Assembly: GCF_949296715.1 (NCBI RefSeq)
Contig: NZ_CASFQD010000025.1
Span: 62,001-126,000, forward strand
DNA: 64,000 bases
Direction of reading: 5' to 3'
DNA from: an uncultured Alistipes sp.
Lineage (GTDB): Bacteria > Bacteroidota > Bacteroidia > Bacteroidales > Rikenellaceae
A program made the position numbers and the translations under genes. Below are positions 17,914-25,922 of the stretch, one piece after another. Position 1 is the stretch's first letter. The number at the start of each line of letters is the position of its first letter. The notes beneath the pieces are model-generated. The model worked only from the letters and a program-made list of their open reading frames with translations. It searched no databases and had not been told where the DNA came from.

Positions 17914-19224
17914 ATGAACAAGCCCAAACTCTCCTTTTGGCAGATTTGGAACCTCAGCTTCGGCTTCCTCGGCGTACAGATCGGATATTCGCTCCAGAAC
18001 TCCAACACGTCGAGCATTTTCGAATCGCTGGGGGCCGATGTCAGCCATCTCAGCTACTTCTGGCTTGCGGCGCCGCTCGCCGGCATGATCGTCCAGCCGA
18101 TCATCGGACTCTTCTCCGACGGCACGTGGACCCGCCTGGGCCGCCGCATTCCCTACATTCTCGGCGGATCGATCATCTCGACGCTGGCGCTGGCGCTCAT
18201 GCCCAACTGCCCGCGGCTGCTGGCCTTCGCCCCGCTGGCCATGGGGGCCTTCATCCTGCTCTTCATGGACCTCTCGTTCAACGTCACGATGCAGCCCTTC
18301 CGGGCGCTGGTGGCCGACATGCTCGATGATTCGCAGAAGACGCAGGGATATGTCGTGCAGACCTTCCTGATCAACCTTGGCGCCGTCATCGGGGCCATTC
18401 TGCCGCTGCTCATGACGCAGCTCGGCGTCTCGGACGAGGTCGTGCCGGGCGAGGTGCCCGCGCACATCGCCTACTCCTATTATATAGGCGGTGCGATCCT
18501 GCTGCTCACGGTCCTCGTCACCGCGTTCAGGACGCGCGAATACCCGCCCGAGGAGTTCGCCCGCTACAACGACATCCGCAGGGAGGGTAACACCCCGCGT
18601 CCGGGCTTCATGACGCTGCTGCGCAACGTGCCGCAGGCGATGGTGCGGCTGGGCGTCACGCAGTTCTTCTCGTGGGCGGCGCTCTTCCTCATGTGGACCT
18701 ACCTCAAACCCGCCATCACGGGCGTTGTGACCGACCATGCCACGGGGGCCGTGCTCTCCGACGGCGCCACGCAGACGTGGGTCGGCGTGCTGAACGGCAC
18801 CTATCCGATTCCGGCCTGCATCGCGGCGCTCTTCCTCGGGCGTATCGCCGCACGCTGGGGCAACAAGCCCGTCTATGCCGTCTGCCTGCTGGCCGGTGCC
18901 GCGGGCTTCGCCGGGCTGTGCCTGCTGCGCAACCAGTATGCACTGATGCTTCCGATGGTGGGTATCGGCATCGCCTGGGCCGGCATCCTCGCCATGCCCT
19001 ACGCCATCCTCTCGCGCGCCGTCGAGCCGCGCCACATGGGGGTCTACATGGGCATCTTCAACTTCACGATCACCATTCCGCAGATCGTCATCGGCCTCAC
19101 GGGCGGCGCCATCGTCAAGTACTGCTTCGACAGCGAGGCGGTCTGGATGCTGGCCCTGGCCGGACTCTTCATGCTGTTGGCCGCACTCTCCGTGGGCTTC
19201 GTCCGCGAGGAGCACGCCCGATAG
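17914..19224 (+). CDS. Sugar MFS transporter (SLC45/GPH-like, probable maltose or maltooligosaccharide carrier)
   Basis: A 436-residue inner-membrane protein with about 12 helices, starting MNKPKLSFWQIWNLSFGFLG. The segments IGYSLQNSNTSSIFESLGAD, PLAGMIVQPIIGLFSDGTW and RLGRRIPYILGG are typical of the proton-coupled sucrose/maltose carriers found beside starch loci in Bacteroidota. It is the first gene of the rightward run and ends 42 bases before susC. Its job would be to carry the glucose oligomers released in the periplasm into the cytoplasm, where GH77 and the ROK kinase act. The family call is firm; the substrate is inferred from context. Confidence 0.85.
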   Translation: MNKPKLSFWQIWNLSFGFLGVQIGYSLQNSNTSSIFESLGADVSHLSYFWLAAPLAGMIVQPIIGLFSDGTWTRLGRRIPYILGGSIISTLALALMPNCPRLLAFAPLAMGAFILLFMDLSFNVTMQPFRALVADMLDDSQKTQGYVVQTFLINLGAVIGAILPLLMTQLGVSDEVVPGEVPAHIAYSYYIGGAILLLTVLVTAFRTREYPPEEFARYNDIRREGNTPRPGFMTLLRNVPQAMVRLGVTQFFSWAALFLMWTYLKPAITGVVTDHATGAVLSDGATQTWVGVLNGTYPIPACIAALFLGRIAARWGNKPVYAVCLLAGAAGFAGLCLLRNQYALMLPMVGIGIAWAGILAMPYAILSRAVEPRHMGVYMGIFNFTITIPQIVIGLTGGAIVKYCFDSEAVWMLALAGLFMLLAALSVGFVREEHAR

Positions 19225-19266
19225 CCATTCCGTAAGAAACCTATTTACAAACCAACCAAAATTCCT

Positions 19267-22200
19267 ATGAAAAAACTTTTGACTATGTGTGTGGGCATCT
19301 TGCTGGCCAGCTTGATTACCCCCCCCCTCACGTTGGCGCAAAACGCTGGCTATGAGGTTCAAGGCGTAGTTGTCGACAAGTCGGGAATGCCCATCCTGGG
19401 CGCCACGGTGGTCGAGAAGGGCACGACCAACGGTGTCTCGACGGGCATCGACGGCGACTATGCCATCCGCGTGGCTTCGCCCGAAGCGGTCGTCGAGATC
19501 AGCTATGTCGGCTACAAGACCGTCACGCTGGTGGCCTCCTCGACGCTGCTTCAGCACCTGACGCTCGAGGAAGATGCCATGGGCATCGACGATGTCGTGG
19601 TCATCGGCTACGGTACGGTCAAGAAGAACGACATGACCGGTTCGGTCGTGGCGATCAAGGCCGAGGAGCTGAACCGCGGTGCCGTCGTTTCGACGCAAGA
19701 CATGCTCAAGGGAAAGGTCCCGGGCGTGCACATCATCCCCGGTGACGGCGGTCCGGGCTCGAGCTCCACGATCCGCATCCGCGGCGCCGCGTCACTCAAC
19801 GCCTCGAACGACCCGCTGATCGTCATCGACGGCGTGCCCATCGCTTCGGACGGCGGCGCCGGTATGGCCAACCCGCTCGAGACGATCAACCCGAACGATA
19901 TCGAGTCGTTCACCGTACTGAAGGACGCTTCGGCTGCCGCGATCTACGGTTCGCGCGCCTCGAACGGCGTTATCATGATCACCACGAAGAAGGGCAAGGG
20001 CAACACCCCGCGCGTGTCGTACAGCGGCAGCGTGAGCGTCCAGACCAACTCCGACGAGCTGCCCGTCTTCTCGCCCACCGAGTTCCGTGAATACGTCGAC
20101 CGCGTCTACCCGGCCGGCACCGAAACGGGTGACAAGGTACATGCCATGATGGGCGACAAGAACACCGACTGGCAGGACCTGATCTTCCGCACGGCCATCT
20201 CACACGACCACAACGTCAGCGTCATCGGCAACATCGACGACCGCATGCCCTACCGCGCTTCGGTGGGCTACACCAACCAGCAGGGTACGCTCGAGACCTC
20301 GAAGTACGAGCGCGGAACCCTCGATCTGAGCCTCTCGCCCAACTTCTTCGACAAGCACCTGACGGTCAATCTCAACGCCAAGGGCGTGGTGACCTCGCAG
20401 CAGTATGCCGACGGCGGTGTCGTGGGCTCGGCCGCCTTCTTCAACCCCACGGTCGATCCCTACTGGCGCAACGAGGACGGCTCGATCGACTACACGACGA
20501 CCAACGGCTTCTGGAACTACGGCTCGGGCCGCGGCGAGGAGTTCACCCCCAACACGCTGGTGGGCGCCGGTCCGCTCTCGAAGCTCTATGACCGCGACAA
20601 CTCGGCCCGCGCCAAGCGTTTCATCGGCAACGCCCAGATCGACTACAAGGTGCACGGATTCGAGGCCCTGCGCTTCAACCTCAACCTCGGTATGGACATC
20701 TCGTCGACCAAGATCTACGACGGCGTGAATCCCGGATCGTTCCAGGCCTACACCGACACCGAGGCCCGCGGCTGGGGCCAGTACACGTGGACGACGAACT
20801 TCCGCCGCAACCACCTGCTGGAGTTCTACGCCAACTTCAACAAGGAGTGGGGCATCCACCACCTCGACGTGATGGCCGGTTATTCGTGGCAGCACTTCTA
20901 CGCCTCGGACCACTCGGTAACCTACTTCAACGAGACTCACGAGCAGAAGGGCGAGGATTCGCGCTATCCGTTCAACCGCCGCGAGTACTACCTGCTCTCC
21001 TTCTACGGACGTATCAACTACTCGCTCGCCTCGAAGTACCTCTTTACCTTCACGCTGCGTGACGACGCCTCGTCGCGCTTCTCGAAGAACACGCGCTGGG
21101 GCCTCTTCCCGTCGGCCGCCTTCGCCTGGAACATCGCCCAGGAGAAGTTCCTCAAGGACGTGCGCGTGCTCTCGGCCCTGAAGCTGCGCCTGGGTGCCGG
21201 ACAGACCGGCCAGCAGGATATCGGCGACAACTACTACGCCCACCTGGCCCGCTATTCGATGTCGACCGACGTCTACAAGCAGTACAACATGGGCAGCGCC
21301 GGCTATTCGTTCTACCTCACGCCCGCAGCCTACGACCCGAACATCAAGTGGGAGACCACGACGACCTACAACGTCGGCCTCGACTTCGGCTTCTTCGACG
21401 GCCGCATCAACGGTAGCGTCGACGCCTACCTGCGCCAGACGGACGACCTGCTCAACAGCGTCATCACCCCGATGGGTTCGAACTTCGGCAACACGGTCAT
21501 GACCAACATCGGCTCGATGGAGAACCGCGGTCTGGAGTTCAACCTCAACCTCATTCCCGTGCAGACCGAGAACTGGAACCTCCAGATCGGACTGAACGGC
21601 ACGTTCCAGCACACGGAGTTCACGAAGCTCAACAACACGGACGATCCCGACTATTCGATCCAGACGGGCGGCATCTCGAAGGGTACGGGCAACATGCTCC
21701 AGCGCCACATGGTGGGCTACGCTCCCTACACCTTCTACTGCTTCCAGCAGGTATACGATGCGAACGGCAACCCGATCCAGAACGCCCTGGTCGACCGCGA
21801 CAAGGACGGCAAGATCACGCAGGCCGACCGCTACATGACCGACAAGAGCCCCAACCCCGACTTCTTCTACGGCGTATGCCTCAAGCTCACCTACAAGAAC
21901 TGGGACTTCGGCTTCAACGGCCACGGTTCGGTGGGCAACTGGGCCTTCAACGACTTCGCCTCGGCCAACTCGACCTCGAACCTCGACCTGAACGCCGGCA
22001 ACCTGCCCAACTTCGCCAAGGTGGTCAACAAGACCGGCTTCACGAAGGCCAACAGCGGTGAACAGTGGTATTCGGACTACTTCCTCGAGGATGCCTCGTT
22101 CTTCCGCATGGACGACATCAACCTCGGCTACACGTTCGACAAGATCGGCAGCTGGAAGGGTTCGGTCCGCGTGGCCGTCGGCGTGCAGAACGTCTTTGTC

Positions 22201-22311
22201 ATCACGAACTACAGCGGCATCGATCCCGAGATCAACAACGTGAACGGTATCGACGGTTCGATGTGGCCCCGTCCGCGCACCTACTCGCTGCGTCTGAATG
22301 TCAACTTCTAA
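19267..22311 (+). CDS. susC: SusC/RagA-type TonB-dependent outer-membrane transporter
   Basis: A 1,014-residue importer of glucan oligosaccharides. It has a signal peptide of about 25 residues, then a CarboxypepD_reg-like domain (about 30-110). The plug (about 120-235) holds DDVVVIGYGTVKKNDMTGSV, a SusC hallmark, with IRIRGAASLNASNDPLIVID after it. A 22-strand barrel ends in RTYSLRLNVNF. It forms a lidded pore with SusD, which starts 6 bases downstream. A run of nine C residues (19319-19327) lies inside the signal-peptide codons; gain or loss of one base there would shift the frame at codon 20. The symbol is given by family and context (starch enzymes), not by proven orthology. Confidence 0.95.
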   Translation: MKKLLTMCVGILLASLITPPLTLAQNAGYEVQGVVVDKSGMPILGATVVEKGTTNGVSTGIDGDYAIRVASPEAVVEISYVGYKTVTLVASSTLLQHLTLEEDAMGIDDVVVIGYGTVKKNDMTGSVVAIKAEELNRGAVVSTQDMLKGKVPGVHIIPGDGGPGSSSTIRIRGAASLNASNDPLIVIDGVPIASDGGAGMANPLETINPNDIESFTVLKDASAAAIYGSRASNGVIMITTKKGKGNTPRVSYSGSVSVQTNSDELPVFSPTEFREYVDRVYPAGTETGDKVHAMMGDKNTDWQDLIFRTAISHDHNVSVIGNIDDRMPYRASVGYTNQQGTLETSKYERGTLDLSLSPNFFDKHLTVNLNAKGVVTSQQYADGGVVGSAAFFNPTVDPYWRNEDGSIDYTTTNGFWNYGSGRGEEFTPNTLVGAGPLSKLYDRDNSARAKRFIGNAQIDYKVHGFEALRFNLNLGMDISSTKIYDGVNPGSFQAYTDTEARGWGQYTWTTNFRRNHLLEFYANFNKEWGIHHLDVMAGYSWQHFYASDHSVTYFNETHEQKGEDSRYPFNRREYYLLSFYGRINYSLASKYLFTFTLRDDASSRFSKNTRWGLFPSAAFAWNIAQEKFLKDVRVLSALKLRLGAGQTGQQDIGDNYYAHLARYSMSTDVYKQYNMGSAGYSFYLTPAAYDPNIKWETTTTYNVGLDFGFFDGRINGSVDAYLRQTDDLLNSVITPMGSNFGNTVMTNIGSMENRGLEFNLNLIPVQTENWNLQIGLNGTFQHTEFTKLNNTDDPDYSIQTGGISKGTGNMLQRHMVGYAPYTFYCFQQVYDANGNPIQNALVDRDKDGKITQADRYMTDKSPNPDFFYGVCLKLTYKNWDFGFNGHGSVGNWAFNDFASANSTSNLDLNAGNLPNFAKVVNKTGFTKANSGEQWYSDYFLEDASFFRMDDINLGYTFDKIGSWKGSVRVAVGVQNVFVITNYSGIDPEINNVNGIDGSMWPRPRTYSLRLNVNF

Positions 22312-22317
22312 AACCGA

Positions 22318-23997
22318 ATGAAAACCATGAAAATGAGCATAAAACACATCGCAATGGCCGCGGCGGGAGCCTCCATGCTGCTCACCGCGTGCATCAACGA
22401 CCTGGATACGCTGCCGCTCAATCCTTCGGATTCGACCTCCGAGACGGTCTACGGAAAGGATGAGGCGGGCTACATCGCCGGTCTGACGAAACTCTACTTC
22501 TGCTTCGTCTCGAACGAGACCACCGACCTGCAGGTCAGCGACGGCGGCGCCTCGGAGCTCGTCCGCGCCTACTGGACGGTCGAGGAGGTGACGGCCGACG
22601 CCTGCAAGTGCGCCTGGGAGAACGACGCCTGGGTCCGCGCCATGAATACCAACACCTGGTCGGATGCCGACAACGACGCCACCTATGCCGTCTACGTCCG
22701 CACGCTCCAGGGTATCGCCTATGCCAACGAGTACCTGCGCCAGACCGCTTCGGACCGCCTCTCGGACCGCGGCGTGAGCAGCGACCTCGCCGCCCGCATC
22801 CAGGGTTACCGTGCCGAGGCCCGCTTCCTGCGCGCCTACTTCTACTGGATCGCCCTCGACGTCTTCGGTGACGTGCCCTTCACGACCGAGAACTCGCCCT
22901 TCGGCGGCGGCGTGAACCCCAAGCAGGCTTCGCGCAAGGATGTCTTCGACTACTGCGTCTCGGAGCTGACGGCCCTGGCCGCCGACGACAGCGCCATGCC
23001 GGCCGCCCGCTCGAACTACCCGCGCGCCGACAAGGGTGCCGTGCAGGGACTGCTGGCCCGCATGTACCTCAACGCCGAGGTCTACACCGGCGAGCCGATG
23101 TGGCTGGAGGCCAAGCAGGCCTGCGAGGCGGTCTTCTCGATGGGCTACTCGCTCTGCCCGGAGTATGCCGACCTGTTCCGCGGTGACAACGGCGAGAACC
23201 CCGACGCCCTGAAGGAGATCATCTTCGGCATCTCCTACGATGCCGAGCAGACGCAGTCCTACGGCGGCACCTCCTACCTTACGCTCGCAGCCATCGCGGC
23301 GGCCGATGTCTCCGCCACGGAGATGATCAACGGCGTGAACAACGGCTGGGGCGGCATCCGCGTGCCCTACGAATATGTCGAAAAGTACTTCGACGTGCGC
23401 AACCCGGACTACACGACCGGCACCTACGACGTGCGCGACAAGCGCGGCGGGATGTTCTACATCAAGGGCCGCAAGGAGTCGATGGACGGTGCGCTCTACG
23501 TCTTCCTCAACGGCTGGAGCTGCCTGAAGTTCAACAATATCCCGCACAATGAGGACAACGACTCGTACATCGAGACATCCGCTGTCAAGGCCTACAGCGA
23601 CGTCGACTTCCCGCTGATCCGTCTGGGCGAGATCTACCTGATCTATGCCGAGGCCTGCATGAATCTCGGACAGGCCAACACGGCGATGCCGAAGCTTCAG
23701 GAGCTGGCCGAGCGCGCCGGCGTGTCGGCCCCGACCTCCATCACGCAGGACTGGCTTCTCGAGGAGCGTGCCCGCGAGCTGATGTGGGAGGGACACCGCC
23801 GCACGGACCTGATCCGCTACGGGAAGTTCACCTCCTCGTCGTTCCTCTGGACCTACAAGGGCGGCACGTTCAGCGGCCAGGGCTTCGACGACCACATGAA
23901 GATTTTTGCTATCCCGGCATCCGAGCTGGCCTCCAACCCCGAGTTGAAGCAGAACCCCGGATACGGAACCACGGCCGGAACCGAAACCGATAAATAA
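22318..23997 (+). CDS. susD: SusD/RagB-family glycan-binding lipoprotein
   Basis: A 559-residue surface lipoprotein that captures glucan and closes over SusC. The signal ends MLLTAC (Cys25), followed by the acidic INDLDT stretch resembling a surface-export signal. TPR-like helices follow (EARFLRAYFYWIALDVFGDV is the standard SusD block). The C-terminal region holds FPLIRLGEIYLIYAEACMNL, and later RARELMWEGHRRTDLIRYGK. Three closely spaced in-frame ATGs exist at 22318, 22327 and 22333; I kept the first, and any of them keeps the lipobox. Directly coupled to susC. Confidence 0.95.
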   Translation: MKTMKMSIKHIAMAAAGASMLLTACINDLDTLPLNPSDSTSETVYGKDEAGYIAGLTKLYFCFVSNETTDLQVSDGGASELVRAYWTVEEVTADACKCAWENDAWVRAMNTNTWSDADNDATYAVYVRTLQGIAYANEYLRQTASDRLSDRGVSSDLAARIQGYRAEARFLRAYFYWIALDVFGDVPFTTENSPFGGGVNPKQASRKDVFDYCVSELTALAADDSAMPAARSNYPRADKGAVQGLLARMYLNAEVYTGEPMWLEAKQACEAVFSMGYSLCPEYADLFRGDNGENPDALKEIIFGISYDAEQTQSYGGTSYLTLAAIAAADVSATEMINGVNNGWGGIRVPYEYVEKYFDVRNPDYTTGTYDVRDKRGGMFYIKGRKESMDGALYVFLNGWSCLKFNNIPHNEDNDSYIETSAVKAYSDVDFPLIRLGEIYLIYAEACMNLGQANTAMPKLQELAERAGVSAPTSITQDWLLEERARELMWEGHRRTDLIRYGKFTSSSFLWTYKGGTFSGQGFDDHMKIFAIPASELASNPELKQNPGYGTTAGTETDK

Positions 23998-24020
23998 CGA
24001 CCCTTAAAACCGTTGAAACC

Positions 24021-25817
24021 ATGAAATTCGCAAGATATGCAACCATGCTGGCAGCCGTTGCGGGACTTTTCGCCGCCTGCCAGAAACTCGACGAGGCTAC
24101 GGCCTACGCGCCCGAGGATGTGGTGGCGCCCGTGCTTCACGGCCTGCCCGCCGAGATCGTCATCACGTCGGAAAACATGGGCGAGAATCTGACGTTTACG
24201 TGGGATGCCGCCGACTTCGGCGTCCGCACGCAGATCAACTACTCGCTCGAAGCCTCCTGCGGCGACGGGGAGCGCGTGGTTCTCTTCTCGGACCTCACGG
24301 GCACCTCGACCGAACAGCCCTACGAGAGCATCAACACGAAACTCGTCTACGACGTGGAGGTTGAGCCCGACACGCCGACGACCGTGAACTTCTACATCAG
24401 CGCCACGATCGGCACCGATTACGAGAAGGTCTATTCGGAGCCCGTTGCGGTGACGATGACCGTCACCAAGGCCGAGCGCGTCTATCCGACCGTCTGGGTC
24501 ATCGGCGACTACTGCGGCTGGAACCACGGCAATTCGCAGTTTCTCTTCAGTTTCCTCGATGACGAGATCAACTACGAGGGTGTCATCGACTTCGGTGACA
24601 AGGCCGCCAACGGATTCAAGCTGACGGGCGTTGCCGGCTGGGACGACTCCTGCAACTGGGGTCTCGACGGCGAAGCGCCGAAACCCGAGGCTGAGGCTTC
24701 GTCCATCACGCTCATCTCCAGCGGCGGTTCGGCCAACATCGACATCTACTCCAAGCGCTTCTACCGCTTTGCCTTCGACCGCAGTTCGCTGACGCTCGCC
24801 AAGGGGCTGTCGTTCGACCAGCTGGGCATCGTGGGCGACGGCGTCGGCAGCTGGGACAACGACCTCGTCATGGAGTTCGATGCGAAGACGCAGCGCTTCT
24901 GGGTCGATGCGACGCTCGTGGCCGGAGAGATCAAGTTCCGCCTCGACGGCGCCTGGGATACCTCGTTCGGATCGTCGACCGAAGGCATGCTCGACGGCGG
25001 CGACAACATCAAGGTGCCGGCCGGCAACTACCGCATCTACGTCAACCTGAACAACTCCGCGGCCATGACCTACGAGCTCAACGCCGGGGATTACGGTCAG
25101 ACGGGCGGCGGTGACGAGCCCGAGCCCGAGACGGCCGACTGGTATATCCACGGCCAGACCGTCGCCACGCCCGAGTGGGGCCCGACGGCCATGGAGAGCG
25201 CCAGCGGCAGCATCGCGGCCTACAAGGCGGCCAATGTCGAGGTGACGGCCAATTCGGAGTTCCTCTTCAAGAGCGGCGACGAGTCGCAGTGGCTCGGGGC
25301 CGACGCCTCGCTCGGCGGCGGTGACGGGAAGTACACCTGCACGATCGGCGCAGCCTTCGCCGTCTCGGCGAACAAGGTGAATGCCGTCGTTGCCGAAGCG
25401 GGCACCTACGACTACTGGCTGCTGCCCGAGGCGGGCCGCGCCTACGTCATGGCCGCAGGCGTGAAGCCCGAGTACGTTCCCGAGACATGGGGCCTCATCG
25501 GCAGCATTACGGGCTGGGGCGATCTGGGCGACTTCTCGATGAGCGAGGAGGGGGCCTACCTCGTCCGCCGGGGCGTGGCGATCAAGACGACCGACGAGTT
25601 CAAGATCCGCTACAACAACGAGTGGGACGACTCGAAGAACTACGGTACGGCTTCGGGCGGTGCGATCGACATCAACACGGCCGTCGCCGTCATCACCAGT
25701 GGCGGATCGCAGAACATGAAGGTGCAGCTCGACGGCACCTACGACATCTATTTCGACCTTGCGGGCAGCACGGTCTACGTCATGAGCGAGGGCAAGACCC
25801 CGGCCGACGTACAGTAA
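24021..25817 (+). CDS. SusE/SusF-like outer-membrane starch-binding lipoprotein
   Basis: A 598-residue lipoprotein (signal ending LFAAC, Cys20). Residues about 25-150 form a SusE-type N-terminal domain with WDAADFGVRTQINYSLEA. Then come three tandem starch-binding-module-like repeats, beginning near PTVWVIGDYCGWN, EPETADWYIHGQTV and VPETWGLIGSITGWGD. Three modules are more like SusF than SusE, but only one such protein is present, so it may do both jobs. It would hold starch at the cell surface beside SusCD. It starts 23 bases after susD and is followed by a double hairpin (25825-25886). Confidence 0.88.
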   Translation: MKFARYATMLAAVAGLFAACQKLDEATAYAPEDVVAPVLHGLPAEIVITSENMGENLTFTWDAADFGVRTQINYSLEASCGDGERVVLFSDLTGTSTEQPYESINTKLVYDVEVEPDTPTTVNFYISATIGTDYEKVYSEPVAVTMTVTKAERVYPTVWVIGDYCGWNHGNSQFLFSFLDDEINYEGVIDFGDKAANGFKLTGVAGWDDSCNWGLDGEAPKPEAEASSITLISSGGSANIDIYSKRFYRFAFDRSSLTLAKGLSFDQLGIVGDGVGSWDNDLVMEFDAKTQRFWVDATLVAGEIKFRLDGAWDTSFGSSTEGMLDGGDNIKVPAGNYRIYVNLNNSAAMTYELNAGDYGQTGGGDEPEPETADWYIHGQTVATPEWGPTAMESASGSIAAYKAANVEVTANSEFLFKSGDESQWLGADASLGGGDGKYTCTIGAAFAVSANKVNAVVAEAGTYDYWLLPEAGRAYVMAAGVKPEYVPETWGLIGSITGWGDLGDFSMSEEGAYLVRRGVAIKTTDEFKIRYNNEWDDSKNYGTASGGAIDINTAVAVITSGGSQNMKVQLDGTYDIYFDLAGSTVYVMSEGKTPADVQ

Positions 25818-25824
25818 CCCCTGC

Positions 25825-25886
25825 ACGGGACGGAGGAGGCGCCTCCGTCCCGTTCTGGCCTGCGGCCCCTGACCGGACCGCAGGCC
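25825..25886 (+). promoter_or_regulatory. Two adjacent intercistronic hairpins
   Basis: Hairpin 1 pairs ACGGGACGGAGG (25825-25836) with its complement (25842-25853). Hairpin 2 pairs GGCCTGCGG (25857-25865) with CCGCAGGCC (25878-25886). Neither has a T-run, so they look like mRNA-stability or partial attenuation elements between the binding-protein genes and the enzyme genes. Confidence 0.5.
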
Positions 25887-25922
25887 CCCAGAAAACGAAA
25901 CCAAAGAACCGATACTTCGAAG

